Made by a program: the position numbers and the translations under genes | NCBI RefSeq assembly: GCF_905475465.1 | Contig: NC_062252.1 | Span: forward strand, 6,386,001 to 6,450,000 | From: Pieris napi | Taxonomy: Eukaryota; Arthropoda; Insecta; Lepidoptera; Pieridae | Length of the DNA stretch: 64,000 nucleotides | Direction of reading: 5' to 3' | Notes under the pieces: model-generated | Database searches by the model: none | Told to the model about the DNA's origin: nothing | The model's input: only the letters and a program-made list of their open reading frames with translations | Shown here: positions 60,124 to 64,000 of the stretch, piece by piece | Layout: each line of letters starts with the position of its first letter | How positions within the stretch are numbered: position 1 is the first letter of the stretch

Positions 60124-63100
60124 TAATTTATATAGTAGTGCAAAAGCTAGATAGTGTAACTAGCATTAAGTGGGAAGAGTACAAATTGAACCTTGGTGGG
60201 TCGATAGAACTAGAAGATTTTTACCAATTTTTAAGACAACGTGCTGATATTTTAGAGACCGTCCAAGGCGGCTCTAGAGCAGTTCAGGTTAATAGAAATG
60301 AAAGGTTTGTTAGTAGTAAGGAACCAAGACACATTAAAACTTTTTTCTCATCTACGCCAAATGGATCATGTTTTATGTGTAATGAGAATCATCGTGTGTA
60401 TAAATGTGATCAATTTAAGAATTTGAGTATCGAAGCTAGGGAAGCAGAAGTTTCCAAACGCAAGCTCTGCTCCAATTGTCTTCGTCCAGGGCATTCCACT
60501 TCCAACTGTCGTCTCAGCTCCTGCAGAGCCTGTAACAAAAAGCATAATAGTTTATTATGTCATAATAATAATAGTGTTAATAAAGTATTGCAAAACGAAA
60601 GTAACTTGAACTTACAAACTAACGAGGTAAAACAAAACACTAACCATGAAAAACAAAATTTGAATACTGTGGCTAGCACTAGCACTGTTCTGACCACACT
60701 TACCTCATACTCGAGTAACAGCGAAGTCCTCCTGGGCACTGCAGTGGTTGAAGTCGTCGTTGAGCGTGACAACAGTACTTACCTGGCACGCGTTCTTTTG
60801 GACTGTGGAAGTCAAAGTTCGTTTGTCACAGATAACCTGAAAAATAAACTTAAAATTAAAACTAATAGTACTAAGTCACGGTGTATAAGTGGACTGAACA
60901 ATTCAATATCTACAGCCACTGAATATTGTACATTAAAATTAAAGTCAAGAATTAATGCCTACACTACGGATGTACATTGTATGATTATATCAAATATTTC
61001 AGAAAACTTACCTAGTGTAGAAATCGATCCCGAGGATTTAAACATACCCAACAATACTGCACTCGCCGATCCAAACTTCCATAAAAGTAACAAAGTTGAT
61101 ATATTAATTGGGTCCGATGTAATGTGGAATATTGTTAAGGGAGGTTGCCAGATATCGTTAGGTGAAAATAAACCTAAGTTAATTTATTCGAAGTTTGGAT
61201 GGTTGGTTTCAGGGCCCATGACTCTGGCCAAGCCATCTGTGAAGTGTAACAAGAAATCTGTATGTCATTTTAGTCAGGAAATTAAAGACTCACTTTCTAA
61301 ATTTTGGGACTTGGAAAATTTCATAATGCCAAAACGATCATTGTCAACAGATGAACAAATCTGTGAAGATTCCTTTAATGAAAATACAATTCGCTTACCG
61401 TCTGGTAGATTCCAAGTAAAAATGCCTTTGCGTGAGTCTCCTGAGGCTCTTGGAGACTCTTACTCACTTGCTAAGAGATGTTTTTTAAATTTGGAAAGGC
61501 GTTTCCAAAAGCAGCTGAAATTAAAGGAAATGTATAGTGATTTTATACATGAGTATGCTACGTTAGGTCATTTGACAGAAATAGAGAAGCCGCCTATTGG
61601 AAATTATTTACCTCATCACGCGGTGCTGCGAGAGAAAAGCGAGACCACAAAACTTCGGGTCGTTTTTAACGGCTCTGCTCGCACAGCATCAGGTAAATCG
61701 TTAAATGATATCCAGTATGTGGGCCCAGTAGTACAAAATGATTTGATGTCAATTTTGTTGCGATTCCGCCAGCACAAGTATGTATTAACGGGGGACATTG
61801 AAAAAATGTTCCGCCAAGTAAAACTGGATGAATCGCAACGTCACTTACAGCTGATATTATGGCGAGACAATGAAGCTCAGCCTTTGCGAACATTGCAGCT
61901 CAATACTGTAACGTATGGGACAGCATCAGCCCCTTATCTGACCACCAGATGTTTAGTTCAGTTATCAACAGAGTGTTCAGACAAACGAGTTAATACTATA
62001 AAAAACGATTTTTACTGTGACGATCTTATAACCGGTTGTGATAACAAAACAGAACTCAAATACTTACGTGATGCAGTCGTCGACAAGTTGGCTGAGGCTT
62101 GCCTCCCACTTAGAAAATTTAGAACTAACATTCCGAGTATATTTGCGAGTGAACCCATTTCAACCACATGTACTGAAAAGGATTTATCCCAGACAAATGA
62201 TCAGTACTCTAACTTACAGAATCAATCATCAGTGCTGGGGTTGAATTGGTGTCCCTCACAGGATAAGCTGTATTTTTCAGTCGACTTTCAGATTGAACAG
62301 CCGTTCACAAAGAGAACTATTCTGGCAGCAACATGCAAGATTTTTGACCCCCTAGGGTTGCTAAGCGCTTGTACAATTGTTCCTAAAATGCTGTTACAAA
62401 GGTTGTGGGAGTCTAAACTGGACTGGGATGATTTGGTGGCCGCCGATGTATCGAAACAGTGGAGTGACTTTGTAAATAATTTAAATCAAATACAAGCGAT
62501 AAATATTCCACGCCACGTTTTGCATCCATCGTCGGACACTCCAGTGTCAGTGGAATTACACTGTTTTGTCGATAGTTCTCAGAGTGCATTTGCAGCATGT
62601 GTATTTATACGTTGTACTGATCAAGAGGACAACGTATCAGTCAAGTTATTATGCGCCAAGGCTAGGGTTGCCCCCTTGAAGCCCAGTACTATACCGCGGC
62701 TGGAACTGGCAGCGGCCCTGCTTGGTGCTCAGTTAAGTTCAAAGGTTTGTCAGTCACTCAGTCGTAAGTTTGATCAAAAATATTTCTGGAGTGATTCTAC
62801 AATTGTGCTGGGATGGATTAAAAATATCAACCCTAGTAATCTAAAGCAATTTGTTTACAATCGAGTAAATGAAATTCATGAACTGACTGACAAATCTACA
62901 TGGCATCACATTTCTACAGAAATAAATCCGGCAGACATAGCTTCTCGAGGAGTCAGCCCTAGCAAGCTTCAAGATTTAGAATTATGGTGGAGTGGCCCAC
63001 CCTTTTTAATGAAACCTAAAACGGAGTGGCCAAGCGCTCCTATAGAAAATGTTGAGCTTCCGGAGCTCAAAGTATATTCATGTTGTGTGTCTGCTGAGCA

Positions 63101-64000
63101 TTCATTTGAGTTTGATAGGTTCTCGAAATTTCAACGAATGATCCGGGTGGTAGGATATATCTTAAGATTTATTCACAATTGTAAAACAAATAAGGATTCG
63201 CGGCTAAGTGGTGATCTGAGTAACGATGAAATAGATAGGTCTACTCAGACCCTAATCAAAACCTGCCAACAAGATTCCTTTCCAAATGAGGTGCAATCAT
63301 TAAAAAACAATAAAAAGATACATCATAAATCGAGGATTTTGTCACTAAACCCTTACTTAGATGAGCATGATTTGATTAGGGTTGGAGGCAGAATCCAAAA
63401 CTCAATCTGTGAGTATTCTAAAAAACATCCCATTTTATTATGTGCACGTCATAACTTTACGAAACTGTTGTTTAAGAAAGAACATGTGCGTCATAAACAT
63501 TGTGGGCCTGAATTGTTACTTAGCATTATACGAGATCAATATTGGCCCATCGGGGGACGGAATCTTGCACGCAGTACATTTAGGAAATGTATGGTGTGTG
63601 TTCGTATGCAGAGTAACTCAATACAGCCTATGATGGGTAACTTACCCCCTCCTCGAGTCACTCTTACCTATCCCTTCCTCGCGACAGGCGTAGACTTTGG
63701 CGGGCACTTCTCAATCGTAGACCGTAAGGGCAGAGGATGTAAGATATCCAAATGTTGGCTTAGTCTTTTTGTGTGTTTAAGCACTAAGGCATTAACTTTG
63801 GAGGTGGTTAGTAGTCTGAGTACTGAAGCATTTTTAATGTGTTTGCGTAGATTTATATCACGTCGTGGCAAGCCTCATGATATTTATTGTGACAATGGCA
63901 CCAACTTTGTGGGTGCAAATAATGAGCTAGGCAGAATGTTGCAGGCAAGCCAAAGTTCTGTAAGTGCGGCTGCCCACGACGAGGGCATTAAATTTCATTT
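60120..64000 (+). CDS. Outer BEL/Pao gag C-terminus and pol, 3' partial
   Basis: Continues the polyprotein in the frame one base back from 59305; I read it codon by codon over most of its length, apart from parts of about 60605-61195 that I did not write out, and found no stop up to the window end (about 1293 codons). Landmarks: Cys/His knuckles at about 60368-60565 (CFMC, CSNC, CRAC); protease LLDCGSQ with Asp codon 60801; reverse transcriptase with GDIEKMFRQ and YCDD (62013-62024); RNase H from CFVDSS at about 62566; integrase zinc finger (HVRHKHCG, CMVC) at about 63484-63602; integrase core Asp codons in GVDFGG (63693) and CDNGTNF (63891). The catalytic Glu and the C-terminal domain lie beyond the window. 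There is no ATG at its beginning, so as sequenced it is separated from the gag start by the frameshift. Confidence 0.9.
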   Translation, partial: MVIYIVVQKLDSVTSIKWEEYKLNLGGSIELEDFYQFLRQRADILETVQGGSRAVQVNRNERFVSSKEPRHIKTFFSSTPNGSCFMCNENHRVYKCDQFKNLSIEAREAEVSKRKLCSNCLRPGHSTSNCRLSSCRACNKKHNSLLCHNNNSVNKVLQNESNLNLQTNEVKQNTNHEKQNLNTVASTSTVLTTLTSYSSNSEVLLGTAVVEVVVERDNSTYLARVLLDCGSQSSFVTDNLKNKLKIKTNSTKSRCISGLNNSISTATEYCTLKLKSRINAYTTDVHCMIISNISENLPSVEIDPEDLNIPNNTALADPNFHKSNKVDILIGSDVMWNIVKGGCQISLGENKPKLIYSKFGWLVSGPMTLAKPSVKCNKKSVCHFSQEIKDSLSKFWDLENFIMPKRSLSTDEQICEDSFNENTIRLPSGRFQVKMPLRESPEALGDSYSLAKRCFLNLERRFQKQLKLKEMYSDFIHEYATLGHLTEIEKPPIGNYLPHHAVLREKSETTKLRVVFNGSARTASGKSLNDIQYVGPVVQNDLMSILLRFRQHKYVLTGDIEKMFRQVKLDESQRHLQLILWRDNEAQPLRTLQLNTVTYGTASAPYLTTRCLVQLSTECSDKRVNTIKNDFYCDDLITGCDNKTELKYLRDAVVDKLAEACLPLRKFRTNIPSIFASEPISTTCTEKDLSQTNDQYSNLQNQSSVLGLNWCPSQDKLYFSVDFQIEQPFTKRTILAATCKIFDPLGLLSACTIVPKMLLQRLWESKLDWDDLVAADVSKQWSDFVNNLNQIQAINIPRHVLHPSSDTPVSVELHCFVDSSQSAFAACVFIRCTDQEDNVSVKLLCAKARVAPLKPSTIPRLELAAALLGAQLSSKVCQSLSRKFDQKYFWSDSTIVLGWIKNINPSNLKQFVYNRVNEIHELTDKSTWHHISTEINPADIASRGVSPSKLQDLELWWSGPPFLMKPKTEWPSAPIENVELPELKVYSCCVSAEHSFEFDRFSKFQRMIRVVGYILRFIHNCKTNKDSRLSGDLSNDEIDRSTQTLIKTCQQDSFPNEVQSLKNNKKIHHKSRILSLNPYLDEHDLIRVGGRIQNSICEYSKKHPILLCARHNFTKLLFKKEHVRHKHCGPELLLSIIRDQYWPIGGRNLARSTFRKCMVCVRMQSNSIQPMMGNLPPPRVTLTYPFLATGVDFGGHFSIVDRKGRGCKISKCWLSLFVCLSTKALTLEVVSSLSTEAFLMCLRRFISRRGKPHDIYCDNGTNFVGANNELGRMLQASQSSVSAAAHDEGIKFH

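Larger units (their letters stand above)
50772..64000 (+). mobile_element. Outer BEL/Pao LTR retrotransposon (3' end beyond window)
   Basis: Plus-strand element inserted in B satellite. Order: LTR (50772-50966), tRNA-Arg primer-binding site (50972-50989), leader, gag-pol from 59305 running off the window inside the integrase core. The leader is split by the complete minus-strand BEL element at 51609-58914 plus its target duplication. Without that insert the leader would be about 1.0 kb. The 5' target duplication should be GCTAT (50767-50771); the 3' LTR is not in the window, so this cannot be confirmed. Assigning the LTR and gag-pol to one element is an inference from order, strand and the lack of any other boundary. 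The only lesion seen in the coding part is a frameshift near 60118. Confidence 0.8.

Overview
This is a eukaryotic, almost entirely repetitive window. It most likely comes from an insect; Lepidoptera is a guess, not shown. There are no host genes, RNA genes or prokaryotic features that I can support. The evidence is two BEL/Pao-type LTR retrotransposons (a group of animal genomes, abundant in insects), a PIF/Harbinger DNA transposon remnant with a TAA target duplication, and about 50 kb of satellite DNA. The two retrotransposon primer-binding sites match the 3' ends of tRNA-Arg and tRNA-Tyr as I recall them from insects.

Layout. Positions 1-50771 are one satellite field made of two related monomers. 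Type A is about 86-89 bp and carries a central palindrome (ATGTGTT, an A-tract, AACACAT). Type B is 79 bp and lacks the 13-bp arm that makes the A palindrome. A and B alternate in blocks. A is dominant at 1680-23187 and 29835-48870, a pure B array fills 23188-29835, and B closes the field at 48870-50771. At 696-1679 a deleted PIF/Harbinger element is inserted once. A 178-bp non-satellite segment occurs 41 times between 3380 and 48690, always at the same monomer position. It behaves as one ancient insertion that was later amplified with its host monomers. Nearly identical higher-order repeats with offsets of 2164, 3941, 2449, 1479 and 7323 bp show recent large-scale unequal exchange or conversion.

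From 50772 the satellite is interrupted by a plus-strand BEL/Pao element (outer element): a 195-bp LTR, a tRNA-Arg primer-binding site, a long leader, then gag-pol from 59305 to beyond the window end, broken by one frameshift near 60118. A second BEL/Pao element, on the minus strand (51609-58914, 7306 bp), sits inside the outer leader. It has two 230-bp LTRs that read as identical, a 5-bp target duplication CTACG, a tRNA-Tyr primer-binding site and one intact 1912-codon gag-pol frame. Its leader contains an array of 42-bp units, most of which can fold into a hairpin.

Relative age by nesting and divergence: satellite first; the 178-bp insertion before the last amplifications; the Harbinger remnant and outer BEL as single insertions in the satellite; the inner BEL last. 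The two retroelements are independent lineages (YMDD versus YCDD in reverse transcriptase, DQGS versus DCGS in protease) and do not form a joint system.
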